From an uncultured SAR324 cluster bacterium (GTDB lineage Bacteria > SAR324 > NAC60-12): a DNA stretch of 28,688 nucleotides. Under the pieces are notes generated by a model. The model made no database searches and was not told where the DNA came from. It was given only the letters and a program-made list of their open reading frames with translations. Both the position numbers and the translations under genes were made by a program. Positions 12,731-20,981 of the stretch are shown piece by piece (position 1 is the stretch's first letter; each line of letters starts with the position of its first letter). The stretch lies in NCBI GenBank assembly GCA_902513935.1, contig CABXOR010000021.1:1-28688 (forward strand), in the 5' to 3' direction.

Positions 12731-15664
12731 TTAATCAATAGACAAGTCTAGCTGAGTGCCGGCAATGAGGAAAAAAGTTTCTCTTAAAACTCCTGCAAAT
12801 TTCAAAGAATAACTTCCTGCAGGAAGATGCATGACAATTCTGTTATCCCGGTCGGTTTGGTAAGTTTGCCACTGACCTCTTTCTTTTCGTAAACGAAATG
12901 AGGTCATGCCGTCATCCTTCCACGTCTGTGCTTTTTCAAGATTTAAATTCAGTGTTCCTACCGGAACCTTTTCTGACCGCTCTTCCGGAGTTCTCGGAAG
13001 GTATGAAGTAGCATGAGGAGTCCTGCTTTCGAGAATCCGTTCTATCTCAGCAAACATTCTGTTCTGAAACTCTTCTTGCGCTAAATTCGTAAATTCCCGG
13101 AACTCGATCAAACGAGGTATTGAATTAATCTGTTTTAAAAACTCAACCGGATAACGTAAGTTACGCGAAATTCCTGATAAGCTGGCTGAGAGAGGGTTGC
13201 CTTTACAGTTTGCTAATTTTATTTTTTGTTTGTTACCCTGACGTACAAACGACTGATCAAAAAGACCAAATCGAAAATTATCAAAAATATTTCTAACTTC
13301 CAATATGGAAATATAATCATAAAGTTCCTGGTCTAATTCCGCAAAATACCCCGAACTTACAATCAGACTCATTGCTGTAAAATCCTGTTTCAGGATAGAG
13401 GTCTTGACAAATGCATGATAGGCAGCCAAATCATCAGGAACAATGGCTAATATTTTCAGTGCCAGTTTCTCCATTTCTGCAGCATGCAGACACGTGTTGT
13501 TTTCTTTAAGAAGCAGATTAAGACGCTGCTGCATTTCGTATTGAACTGTTGATAAACCTTCGGTTTCCGTCACAGCATAGGCACGTAATTCTTCTGCAGT
13601 CATCGGCAGTTTTTCCATATCCTTCAAATTTTCCATATTGATGCCAGATTTTTCTGATGCACCCGGATCTGACTCAGAAGTATGTAAATTTGGAGAATCA
13701 TCAGTTTCCCCGGATCCTGAAATATCACCTGTATTGTCTTTCAACTCCGGAATGTCTGTTGGAAATGTGAGAATAGTAATATCATTTGTAAGGTTGCTCA
13801 ATGAAATTAATTTTCCGTCCGGACTCAGTGCAGCCGCAACAAGAGGAGTACTGTCACCATGAAGTATGCGCAGCATTTTCCCACTTTTTACTTCCCAGAG
13901 GCGCATCGTTTTGTCTTTAGAAATTGAAATCACTGCCTTTCCAGTTTTGGAAAAAAAGACCTGATTGACGATGAAACTGTGCCCTTCCAGTTTTCGGAAT
14001 GGAGTTTTTGAAATTTCCGGTTCAAGTCTCCATAGAAATATTTGATTGTCCTGTGAGCCGCTTGCCAGCAATTTACCATCGGGACTGAAGGCCAGAGTTG
14101 TAACAGGTTTCTTGTGTCCTTTGAGTTCTCCGAGCTCTTCTCCCTGAGGGTATTCCCAGATTTTTATGGAAAGGTCACTGCCGGCGGTGGCAAAGAGTCT
14201 ACCGTCAGGAGAAATAGATACAGCTAAAATTTGAGAGGCATGACCTTTACTTGAAAGCAGGGTCTTTCCGGATTCCAAATCCCAAATTACCCACTGCCTG
14301 TCAGAACCCCCAGAAAGGAGTACTGAATCTTGAGGATGATAGCTGAGGGCATTGATTTTTCCTTTATGAAATCTCAAGGTACGAACGCGGCTTCCATCTT
14401 TTGCATCCCAAATTATCACCGAACTGTCTGCACCGGCAGTAGCAAAACTTTGTCCTCCGGGAGCAAAACTAAGGTCCTGGACCCTGTGGTTGCCGATATC
14501 AAAATTGTGTACGGTTTCATTTGTTTTCAGGTCCCAGATACGCACGCTTTTATCGGAGGAGGAACTGATGAGAAATTTATTGTTTGATGAAAAATCCAGC
14601 GTCTCTACGATCCTTCCGTGACCGCTGAATGTTTTAAGATGCAGTGAAACCCCATTCTCCCAGATCTGCACAGTTCCATCTTCCAGTGCGGAAATAATCC
14701 TCCTTCCGTTTCTGTCATATCCTGTACTGCTGACCAAGGGACCGGATTCGGTGATTTGATGCAGCAGGGTTCCTTGTGCAAGACTCCATGTTTCAAGTCT
14801 TCCTTCTGCAGTTCCAACAACAATTTCTGCAAGTTTTGGATTGATGCTTATTGTTGAAACAGCATCTTCAAAGTTTATTTTAAAACGTTGATTTTTGACT
14901 TTCCAGTCCCAGATAATCAGATTCCCATCCTCAGAGCTAGAAACAAATACATCGCCGCGTGGATTAAATTCAAGATCATTAATCGATTTTTTGTGACCCG
15001 AGAGGGTGGTGATCAACTTCATCTCAGGAATACTTCGAAATTGCAAACTTCCATCTTCTCCGCCAATGGCGAGAATTCTGCCATTCGGATGGAAAGCCAG
15101 ACTTTTAATGCTACTACTGCTGATAACCTTGGTAGATTTCAGCAATTCATGTTCTTTCATGTTCCACAGGATAACTGTTCCGTCAAGACTTCCGGAAGCC
15201 AAAATCCCTCCCCCGGCATTAAGAGCAAGTGCAGAAACAGCGCTGAGATGTCCCCGCATAACTGCCTGCGCCGTGGTCTGGTCAGTACTCCAAATTCTAA
15301 CTGTGTCATCCTGCCCTCCGGTTACCGCCAACTTTCCTCCTGCATGCAGGACAAGTGAAATGGCCTTATGTTCATGACTGGAAATTACCCTCAGTCTTTT
15401 TCCATTTTGAATTCTGAATATTTCCAGAGAAGAACTTCCGGATAAGATGACGGCCTGCTGGTCATTTGGTGAGAAAACAGCGGACTGAACCGGTTTCTTT
15501 CCCAGCTTCAAACTTTGCGAGAGAAAATAATCTTTTTTAAGTTTTTCAGAGTCATCCTCCTTTCCCGCAGTAGATGAAGACAAACAGAGCAGCAAAATGA
15601 TAAAAACAAAACTGCAGTTTTTTTCCGGTATTATTTTCCGGATAAAGACAAAAAGGTTTTTCAT
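12731..15664 (-). CDS. Exported protein with 14 WD40 repeats and a C-terminal extension
   Basis: From the ATG at 15664, which has GGAGTG just upstream, the product is 977 residues; the frame continues 18 codons further but those lack a start signal. Residues about 18-34 are a signal-peptide core (SFVFIILLLCLSSSTAG), so the protein is probably periplasmic or outer-membrane attached. Fourteen WD40 blades follow (about 50-635), with typical ends such as DTVRIWS, GTVILWN, SVRIWDL, SIKIWEY and TMRLWEV; fourteen suggests two seven-bladed propellers. Next come an acidic Ser/Gly-rich linker, a helical region (about 690-860) and a beta-rich C-terminal domain with HLPAGSYSLKFAG. WD40 arrays are binding scaffolds; no catalytic motif is visible. 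The gene stands alone, so its partner is unknown. Confidence 0.9.
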   Translation of the reverse strand: MKNLFVFIRKIIPEKNCSFVFIILLLCLSSSTAGKEDDSEKLKKDYFLSQSLKLGKKPVQSAVFSPNDQQAVILSGSSSLEIFRIQNGKRLRVISSHEHKAISLVLHAGGKLAVTGGQDDTVRIWSTDQTTAQAVMRGHLSAVSALALNAGGGILASGSLDGTVILWNMKEHELLKSTKVISSSSIKSLAFHPNGRILAIGGEDGSLQFRSIPEMKLITTLSGHKKSINDLEFNPRGDVFVSSSEDGNLIIWDWKVKNQRFKINFEDAVSTISINPKLAEIVVGTAEGRLETWSLAQGTLLHQITESGPLVSSTGYDRNGRRIISALEDGTVQIWENGVSLHLKTFSGHGRIVETLDFSSNNKFLISSSSDKSVRIWDLKTNETVHNFDIGNHRVQDLSFAPGGQSFATAGADSSVIIWDAKDGSRVRTLRFHKGKINALSYHPQDSVLLSGGSDRQWVIWDLESGKTLLSSKGHASQILAVSISPDGRLFATAGSDLSIKIWEYPQGEELGELKGHKKPVTTLAFSPDGKLLASGSQDNQIFLWRLEPEISKTPFRKLEGHSFIVNQVFFSKTGKAVISISKDKTMRLWEVKSGKMLRILHGDSTPLVAAALSPDGKLISLSNLTNDITILTFPTDIPELKDNTGDISGSGETDDSPNLHTSESDPGASEKSGINMENLKDMEKLPMTAEELRAYAVTETEGLSTVQYEMQQRLNLLLKENNTCLHAAEMEKLALKILAIVPDDLAAYHAFVKTSILKQDFTAMSLIVSSGYFAELDQELYDYISILEVRNIFDNFRFGLFDQSFVRQGNKQKIKLANCKGNPLSASLSGISRNLRYPVEFLKQINSIPRLIEFREFTNLAQEEFQNRMFAEIERILESRTPHATSYLPRTPEERSEKVPVGTLNLNLEKAQTWKDDGMTSFRLRKERGQWQTYQTDRDNRIVMHLPAGSYSLKFAGVLRETFFLIAGTQLDLSID

Positions 15665-15865
15665 CAACACTCCATAATGCATCTTATTTTGGCAATTAAT
15701 CATTTGTTTGTCGTGCAAATAAAATCAGTTTATGGTACAAGATATGGTTGGCGTTCAGTCGTTAATCAGGAGCTATAAAAAAATAGCTGAAAAACTTAGG
15801 TTCGAATGTCTGTTTGTATTCAACTTAAATTATAATTATTTACCATATTTTTGTGGCCTTTAATA

Positions 15866-16690
15866 ATGAGCAAAACCAAGTCTGAACAAAAAAAAGATCC
15901 GGATCAAAATGAAAATTCGGATGATGTCCCTATGCCTTTAACCTCTCATCTTGGTGAACTTCGCAAGCGTCTTGTTCGTATAATTATTGTAATCCTGGTT
16001 GTTTTCGTTGGTGCAACCGTTGTAGAAATGGAGCTGGATCAACCAATTCTTTCAGCCTTTCGCGCACCATTAGATGCACGCAACGTCCCGCTGGTCTTTC
16101 TCGAATTAACAGAACCGTTCTTCACATATCTGCGGATAGGGGTTTATGCAGCCATTTTTTTATCATTCCCCTACCTGCTGGGTCAAATCTGGTTATTTGT
16201 TCGGCCGGCACTTTTTTCAAAAGAACGCAAAGCAGTCTGGCCCTTTATTTTGCTTTCATATCCACTTTTTGTCGGCGGAGGCCTTTTCGGTTATTTTGTC
16301 GTGATCCCCTTTGGTTATGATTTCTTTTTGGGATTTGAAAATAAATTCACTTTGCCATCCTTGAGTATGGCCAGTTATCTGTCGCTGACAATTCACCTGT
16401 TATTCGCATTCGGACTGGTTTTTGAACTGCCGACAGTCTCATTCATTCTCACAAGGATTGGACTCATCAATGCAGCCTGGCTTCGGAAAAACCGTAAATA
16501 TTCGCTGGTCGTTATCTTTATCGGTGCCGCAATCCTGACTCCTCCGGATGTGTTTACACAAACATTAATGGCCGGACCTCTTATAATTCTATACGAAATC
16601 AGCATTTTTGTCTCACAGATGGCTGGAAAAAAAGAAAAAGATCCAGCGCCAGAAGAGCAGAAAGCCCAGGATAAAAAAACAGAATCATAA
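15866..16690 (+). CDS. tatC: Twin-arginine translocase subunit TatC
   Basis: TatC is the polytopic inner-membrane receptor that recognises twin-arginine signal peptides and, with TatA/TatB, exports folded proteins. The protein (274 residues from this ATG) has a polar, charged N-terminal tail, then the conserved cytoplasmic start PLTSHLGELRKRLVRI and six hydrophobic helices. The conserved periplasmic segment FRAPLDARNVPLVFLELTEP and the glutamate-containing LVFELPTVSFIL are both present. The tail after the last helix is Lys/Glu-rich. The open frame reaches back to a TTG at 15851, but the ATG is more credible. tatA and tatB are not adjacent in this window, so they lie elsewhere. Confidence 0.95.
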   Translation: MSKTKSEQKKDPDQNENSDDVPMPLTSHLGELRKRLVRIIIVILVVFVGATVVEMELDQPILSAFRAPLDARNVPLVFLELTEPFFTYLRIGVYAAIFLSFPYLLGQIWLFVRPALFSKERKAVWPFILLSYPLFVGGGLFGYFVVIPFGYDFFLGFENKFTLPSLSMASYLSLTIHLLFAFGLVFELPTVSFILTRIGLINAAWLRKNRKYSLVVIFIGAAILTPPDVFTQTLMAGPLIILYEISIFVSQMAGKKEKDPAPEEQKAQDKKTES

Positions 16691-16703
16691 ACCCGCACTA
16701 TTA

Positions 16704-16736
16704 CTGATCGAGTTCCAGTTCCCAGAACTTAGTCAG
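16704..16736. terminator. Weak hairpin between convergent tatC and HAD genes
   Basis: CTGA/TCAG and AGTTC/GAACT pair around a short loop (16704-16736), overlapping the stop codon of the HAD gene. There is no T-tract. It is the only structure in this 42-bp gap and may serve as a shared terminator; support is slight. Confidence 0.25.
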
Positions 16737-17347
16737 CTATGTTCAGCTAATAAATCGGCAAGTTCAGCTAAAGAATTTACCTGAATATCCGCCAGTTCCG
16801 GCCAGAAGAATTCTCCTTTCGGATCAACATGAATCGTGCCTATTTCCGCAGCACGTCCTACTTGCAGGTCATAAAGATAGTCTCCCACGATTATCGCCTC
16901 ATCTGCATCAACCTTCCAGTGATTCAGCAGTCTGTAAATCCCCTTTGGGGAAGGTTTCGGCTCTGCACACCAGCGTCCAATAACTAAATCTTCGTTGAAG
17001 TAATCTACCAAATCGAGAGCCTCCAGCGTGAGCCATGAATTCTCCCTGGAGTTTAAGGTGAGTATGCCCAAATGATAATTCCTGTGATGGAGTGCTTCCA
17101 ATAAATTTTTTACACCTTGTGCCGGTTTGGCGTTCCGAGCCAGATTTTCCTCAATATCCTGCAGCTTTTGCTGAAGAGCAAGTGATTCATTTTCCGGAAG
17201 AGATTCTATAGTTTTAAGTATGGGCTGTCCTGCTGGAATTCCTAACTCATTTCGGATAGCATTGAAGTCATGTACTGCTACAGTAAGAGTACCATCAAGA
17301 TCGAAAATCCAGTATTTCCGTTGCAAAAGTGTATAATTGTCTGACAT
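16733..17347 (-). CDS. HAD-superfamily phosphatase (phosphoglycolate-phosphatase-like)
   Basis: The protein (204 residues from the ATG at 17347) is a haloacid-dehalogenase-type hydrolase. Motif I is DLDGTLT with the nucleophile at D16 and the acid at D18. Motif II is the Thr/Asn region LGILTLNSR. Motif III is a lysine in EPKPSPKGIY. Motif IV is GDYLYD. A helical cap sits between motifs I and II, as in the Gph/beta-phosphoglucomutase subgroup. Substrate cannot be assigned. The frame runs 26 codons further upstream, but that would overlap the divergent ABC gene and adds a hydrophobic stretch foreign to the family, so the inner ATG is preferred. Confidence 0.85.
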   Translation of the reverse strand: MSDNYTLLQRKYWIFDLDGTLTVAVHDFNAIRNELGIPAGQPILKTIESLPENESLALQQKLQDIEENLARNAKPAQGVKNLLEALHHRNYHLGILTLNSRENSWLTLEALDLVDYFNEDLVIGRWCAEPKPSPKGIYRLLNHWKVDADEAIIVGDYLYDLQVGRAAEIGTIHVDPKGEFFWPELADIQVNSLAELADLLAEHS

Positions 17348-17386
17348 AAAGACTGTCAATGTAATCGAAAAGATAAAGGCTAAACT

Positions 17387-18172
17387 GTGCATTCTACGGA
17401 CATCCCTCCTATGAGAACAAGTCAAAAATCTTCTCCCGGCCTCTCATGCGAAAACTTGAGCCGTCATATTTCAGGCAGTTGGATTTGGAGCGAGATCAAC
17501 CTACATTTAGCTCCGGGAGATAAACTTGCTTTGACGGGCTCTAACGGAAGCGGCAAAAGTCTTTTGCTGCGAACATTAGCTGGGCTAGATATTATTGAGT
17601 CCGGACCTTCCGGTGAAACCGGAATAATTAATTTTGGCGGTAAATCCCTGCACGACTGGGAAATGCCTCAATACCGCACCAAAGTCAGCTTCATCCCTCA
17701 AAATGCTGTGTTTTTCGACGAAACCGTTGAAACTAATTTAAAGCGTGCATTCCAGTTAAAAGCACATCAACATCGCCGCTACGACCAAAAACAAATTCTG
17801 GCGTGGCTGGAACATTTTTCGCTGCCGACCGCAGCCGGTAATTCTTCAGGAGTTGGAGATTATTCTGAATTTTTGCAACGTCCTGCAAAGGACCTCTCCG
17901 GAGGAGAAGCCCAGATTACAGCACTACTCCGGGTACTGCAACTGGAACCGCAGGTGCTTTTGCTTGATGAACCCACTGCATCACTGGACGCAAAACTTAC
18001 TGGTCGTTTTGAAAATCTGCTTGAAAAATGGCAAAATGAACTTCCGGTCAACAATTCGGATTCAGCAAATACCACTCCTCAAAGAGCCTGGATTTGGGTC
18101 AGTCATAATCCGGATCAATTACGAAGAATGAGCCGCAAAACGTTTTCCCTCGAATCAGAAAATGGAAACTAA
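17387..18172 (+). CDS. fetA: ABC transporter ATP-binding protein, FetA-like
   Basis: The 261-residue protein has all parts of an ABC ATPase: Walker A GSNGSGKS (about 51-58), Q-loop FIPQNA (about 102-107), signature LSGGEAQ (about 170-176), Walker B VLLLDEPTASLD and the H-loop histidine in WVSHNPDQ. It overlaps the next gene by 11 bp. That neighbour is a UPF0014/FetB-type permease, so this is most likely its ATPase; in E. coli FetAB is described as an iron exporter that lowers oxidative stress. The start is uncertain: GTG at 17387 has AAGG about 8 nt upstream, while an ATG lies 24 bp further in. Confidence 0.85.
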   Translation: MHSTDIPPMRTSQKSSPGLSCENLSRHISGSWIWSEINLHLAPGDKLALTGSNGSGKSLLLRTLAGLDIIESGPSGETGIINFGGKSLHDWEMPQYRTKVSFIPQNAVFFDETVETNLKRAFQLKAHQHRRYDQKQILAWLEHFSLPTAAGNSSGVGDYSEFLQRPAKDLSGGEAQITALLRVLQLEPQVLLLDEPTASLDAKLTGRFENLLEKWQNELPVNNSDSANTTPQRAWIWVSHNPDQLRRMSRKTFSLESENGN

Positions 18173-18962
18173 TTATATTTTTCTCACTAATGGACAGCTG
18201 CTGATTGCCTCAGTCTTGATGGCAATCAATATTGGTTTGTCACTGATCTTGAAGCTTGGACTGGCAAAGCAGTGGAGTATTGCTTCATTGAGAATGGTGG
18301 GACAACTGCTGCTAGTCGGCTTTTTATTGGACTGGGTTTTTGCGCTCAATAATCCTTTTTGGATCCTTGGAGTTGCATTGTTCATGGCAACAATCGCATC
18401 CATCACTGCAGTTGGACGTACACGAAAACGATTTTCCGCAATTTATTTGAACAGTTTCATTTCAATCCTTGGGGCCGCATTTTTTGTAATGTTTTTTGCA
18501 CTTTCTGGAATTCTGCAAATTGATCCATGGTATTCTCCACAGTACCTTTTCCCTCTCCTCGGCATGGTTTTGGGGAATACACTCAATGGTATTTCACTGG
18601 CACTGGAGCGTTTTATGGACAGCCTTTCTGTGCGACGCAAAGAAGTTGAAATGCTGCTCAGCCTGGGTGCGACATCATGGGAAGCCGCACATGACTTAAT
18701 TCGTGATGCTTTGCGAACAAGCATGATTCCAACGCTCAATTCAATGTTGGTGATGGGTATTGTAAGTTTGCCCGGAATGATGACTGGACAAATATTGGCC
18801 GGCGTCAGTCCCGGAGAAGCAGTCCGTTATCAAATAATGATGATTTTTATCATTGCCTCAGGTGCAGCTTTAGGTACGACCTTAGTTGTTATCCTGGCCT
18901 TCAGGGCACTGTTTAATTCTCGACATCAACTCTTGTTGAAACACCTAAGAACAGTCTCTTGA
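18162..18962 (+). CDS. fetB: UPF0014/FetB-type ABC permease
   Basis: The 266-residue membrane protein has about seven hydrophobic helices and the conserved family sequences LRMVGQLLLVGFLL and LFPLLGMVLGNTLNGISLAL near the middle. The coupling-helix region is LSVRRKEVEMLLSLGATSWE, followed by SLPGMMTGQILAGVSPGEAV. These identify the UPF0014 (YbbM/FetB) family. The start codon lies inside the end of the ATPase gene, which implies translational coupling and a two-gene operon. Iron export is inferred from the E. coli pair; other metals or substrates are possible, because the family is poorly characterised. Confidence 0.9.
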   Translation: METNYIFLTNGQLLIASVLMAINIGLSLILKLGLAKQWSIASLRMVGQLLLVGFLLDWVFALNNPFWILGVALFMATIASITAVGRTRKRFSAIYLNSFISILGAAFFVMFFALSGILQIDPWYSPQYLFPLLGMVLGNTLNGISLALERFMDSLSVRRKEVEMLLSLGATSWEAAHDLIRDALRTSMIPTLNSMLVMGIVSLPGMMTGQILAGVSPGEAVRYQIMMIFIIASGAALGTTLVVILAFRALFNSRHQLLLKHLRTVS

Positions 18963-18989
18963 TTTTGTTTTATTTATTGGGCAAACACC

Positions 18990-19913
18990 TCATATTTGCA
19001 GATTCAATATTTTTGGCAGGACTTCAAAAGTTGCAGCCAAATATCCTGGAGACTCACCGTCGATATCGAGAATAACCTGTTCAGAACTTTCAGCAGTGAA
19101 TTTACGAACTTTTTGAAAAAATATTTCCGGAATATTCAAATGTGTACCTTTGTATATTTTTGGCAGATGCCACAGAAATTTTGCCACAGAAATTTCTTTA
19201 AGCATTAGCAAATCGAGCAACCCGTCGTCCAATTCTGCTTCCGGAGCGGCATGCATTGCTCCGCCAAAATAACGCCCGTTGGCCAATAAGCCTAGTCTTG
19301 AGCAAATTCCCTCTTCCCGGCCATCGTCAATACGAAAACGGATACTCTGGTTTGGGTGAGTGAAAACGGTTTTGATGGTGGCCCACAAAAAGAGCGGTGA
19401 TCCGCCCAAATAGTCTCGCAGTCTTGAGTGTTCAAGGCAATGATCTACTGCTCCACTGAGACCGAAACTTGCGATGTTGTCAAAATAGCGGATTTTCTGC
19501 GTTTTGTCTGCTGCAGTGTATGTGACTTTTCCGACATCAATTTTGCGCACTTTTGCATCTTTCAGCTTTGCTACAGCAGACTGCCACTTGCCAGAAATTC
19601 CCAGTGAACGCTGAAAATCACATCCTGTTCCGGTCATCACAAAACTCAATCTTGCTTCCGCATTTACCGGAAGATCGTTCTCAATAAATCCATTCAGCAC
19701 TTCATTGAGGTGACCATCTCCACCAACTGCCACTATTCTTGCAGCATCTTCTTTTAAAATTTTGCGGCTTAAATCCGTGGCATCGCCCCGACAAGTTGTC
19801 TGTAATACCTCAAACGAATCAATGCTTTTTTCCAAAGCTGATTCAATGTTTGGCCAAATCTTCTCAGTTCTGCCGTTTCCTGCCTGTGGATTAACTATAA
19901 CAATGGTTTTCAC
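18990..19913 (-). CDS. Diacylglycerol/lipid kinase family protein (DagK/YegS type)
   Basis: The 307-residue cytoplasmic protein belongs to the DAGK catalytic-domain family. It starts KTIVIVNPQAGNGR and has the nucleotide-binding motif VAVGGDGHLNEVLNGF (about 62-77). It continues with GTGCDFQRSLGI and a C-terminal beta-sandwich that includes FGGAMHAAPEAELDDGLLDL. Family enzymes phosphorylate diacylglycerol or related lipid alcohols. Two key motifs vary: GGDGT is GGDGH, and GTGND is GTGCD. Such changes occur in subfamilies and do not by themselves imply loss of activity. It is convergent with fetB and divergent from the small lipoprotein gene. Confidence 0.88.
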   Translation of the reverse strand: MKTIVIVNPQAGNGRTEKIWPNIESALEKSIDSFEVLQTTCRGDATDLSRKILKEDAARIVAVGGDGHLNEVLNGFIENDLPVNAEARLSFVMTGTGCDFQRSLGISGKWQSAVAKLKDAKVRKIDVGKVTYTAADKTQKIRYFDNIASFGLSGAVDHCLEHSRLRDYLGGSPLFLWATIKTVFTHPNQSIRFRIDDGREEGICSRLGLLANGRYFGGAMHAAPEAELDDGLLDLLMLKEISVAKFLWHLPKIYKGTHLNIPEIFFQKVRKFTAESSEQVILDIDGESPGYLAATFEVLPKILNLQI

Positions 19914-19929
19914 ATGTCTCCGGAACTAA

Positions 19930-19958
19930 TTGTGACAAATAGCTTGCGACAATATAAA
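19930..19958 (+). promoter_or_regulatory. Sigma-70-type promoter for the small lipoprotein gene
   Basis: TTGTGA (19930-19935), a 17-bp spacer and TATAAA (19953-19958). The -35 matches 4 of 6 and the -10 matches 5 of 6, with ideal spacing. Transcription would start near 19965, about 54 nt before the ATG at 20019. The 11-mer CCGGAACTAAT overlapping its upstream edge recurs before the gene at 21775. Confidence 0.5.
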
Positions 19959-20018
19959 GAGTTTTTTAAAGTAGTTGCAGATAATGACATTGAGCACATA
20001 AAAATACAGGAAAACTGA

Positions 20019-20222
20019 ATGAAGATCAATCTGACAATGAGTCTGCTTATTGTAGCAGCGATGGTGATGCTGAGTGCGTGCAACTGGAACAAAACAGAAA
20101 AAGCTCAGCAGCAAATTTATGCCCAAGGTCCAGATGCTTCTGCTGCTCTAGAAGGTACACTGCAGCGTAATCAGGATTATTACAAAAAATCCGATGGAGA
20201 TCTGCTGAGCAAAATGCGCTAA
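20019..20222 (+). CDS. Small lipoprotein, unknown function
   Basis: The 67-residue product has a clear type II signal peptide: a short basic start (MKINL), a hydrophobic core (LLIVAAMVML) and the lipobox LSAC with the lipidated cysteine at position 21. The mature part is 47 residues, polar, Gln- and Lys-rich and probably helical, ending in SDGDLLSKMR. An AGGA ribosome-binding site lies about 7 nt before the ATG. It resembles small entericidin-like or structural lipoproteins only in size; I cannot name a family. It ends 2 bp from the stop of the convergent DUF1499 gene. Confidence 0.8.
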   Translation: MKINLTMSLLIVAAMVMLSACNWNKTEKAQQQIYAQGPDASAALEGTLQRNQDYYKKSDGDLLSKMR

Positions 20223-20224
20223 GT

Positions 20225-20713
20225 TCAGTCCCCCTTCGCCAATTCTTCAAACCTGGAACGGATTTCCTTAGTCCGTTTACGGTTTACTCCCAAATCCCAA
20301 TATCCTGAACGGGATGCCGAACGCAGATGAATCAATGCTTCGGATTCCGGAAAATAAAACTCAACATCGTCAATAAAACGCAGCCAGCGTGTGGTGAATT
20401 CGACATGCCAATAGAGTTCGTTCTGCGTGATAATCCGGGCGTCACTGATGGACATAATCACCCGGTTAAGTCTCTCTTTTGCCGCTTCTACAGATGTTGC
20501 ATAATTAATTGGCTGAATTTGATGCTTGGGGTCACTCGCCTGGCTCAAAACACAATTTGGACTTTTCGGGCAAGGCAAAAGCATATTATTTTTCAGACCA
20601 AGATTATGCGGACGACCAACTGAATAACCATTAATACCCCACAACATAATTACTCCTCCTATCAAGATTGATATTTTTTTTTGAGTAAATTGAAATTTAT
20701 TCGGTCTTTTCAT
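20225..20713 (-). CDS. DUF1499 family protein, membrane anchored
   Basis: The 162-residue protein starts with a basic stretch and one hydrophobic segment (about 14-30, ISILIGGVIMLWGING), suggesting a membrane anchor or uncleaved signal. The remainder fits DUF1499: CPKSPNCVLSQA near residue 48, a middle beta-rich part with DDVEFYFPE, and the family's closing SRSGYWDLGVNRKRTKEIR. The biochemical role of DUF1499 proteins is not known to me. It has a weak ribosome-binding site and a 12-bp palindrome within 10 bp upstream of its start, which could be an operator. Confidence 0.85.
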   Translation of the reverse strand: MKRPNKFQFTQKKISILIGGVIMLWGINGYSVGRPHNLGLKNNMLLPCPKSPNCVLSQASDPKHQIQPINYATSVEAAKERLNRVIMSISDARIITQNELYWHVEFTTRWLRFIDDVEFYFPESEALIHLRSASRSGYWDLGVNRKRTKEIRSRFEELAKGD

Positions 20714-20718
20714 AAATC

Positions 20719-20730
20719 ATTTCATGAAAT
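20719..20730. promoter_or_regulatory. 12-bp palindrome before the DUF1499 gene
   Basis: ATTTCATGAAAT is a perfect palindrome 6 bp upstream of the DUF1499 start codon. Two further near-copies of ATGAAAT follow within 30 bp (GATGAAAT, CATGAAGT). This could be a repressor-binding site, but in AT-rich sequence it may be chance. Confidence 0.25.
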
Positions 20731-20981
20731 TTGATGAAATAAAAATAATCATGAAGTAATTGAAAAACATTCTTCCACAGAGCAGACAGTTATGCGGGGA
20801 AAAAACGGGAAAGCTTTTTCAAAAGTGCAGAAGTTTTTTTGTTAAGAATAAAATCAGCTAAGTTTGATTTTCCAGTGTGCATTGTCAGAACATGGATTCT
20901 CAAGTCAAATTAGGTGAATTTGGCTGGATTCTTGTATTACACGGAGAACAAACCATACCACAGATAACCCATACAGGAACC

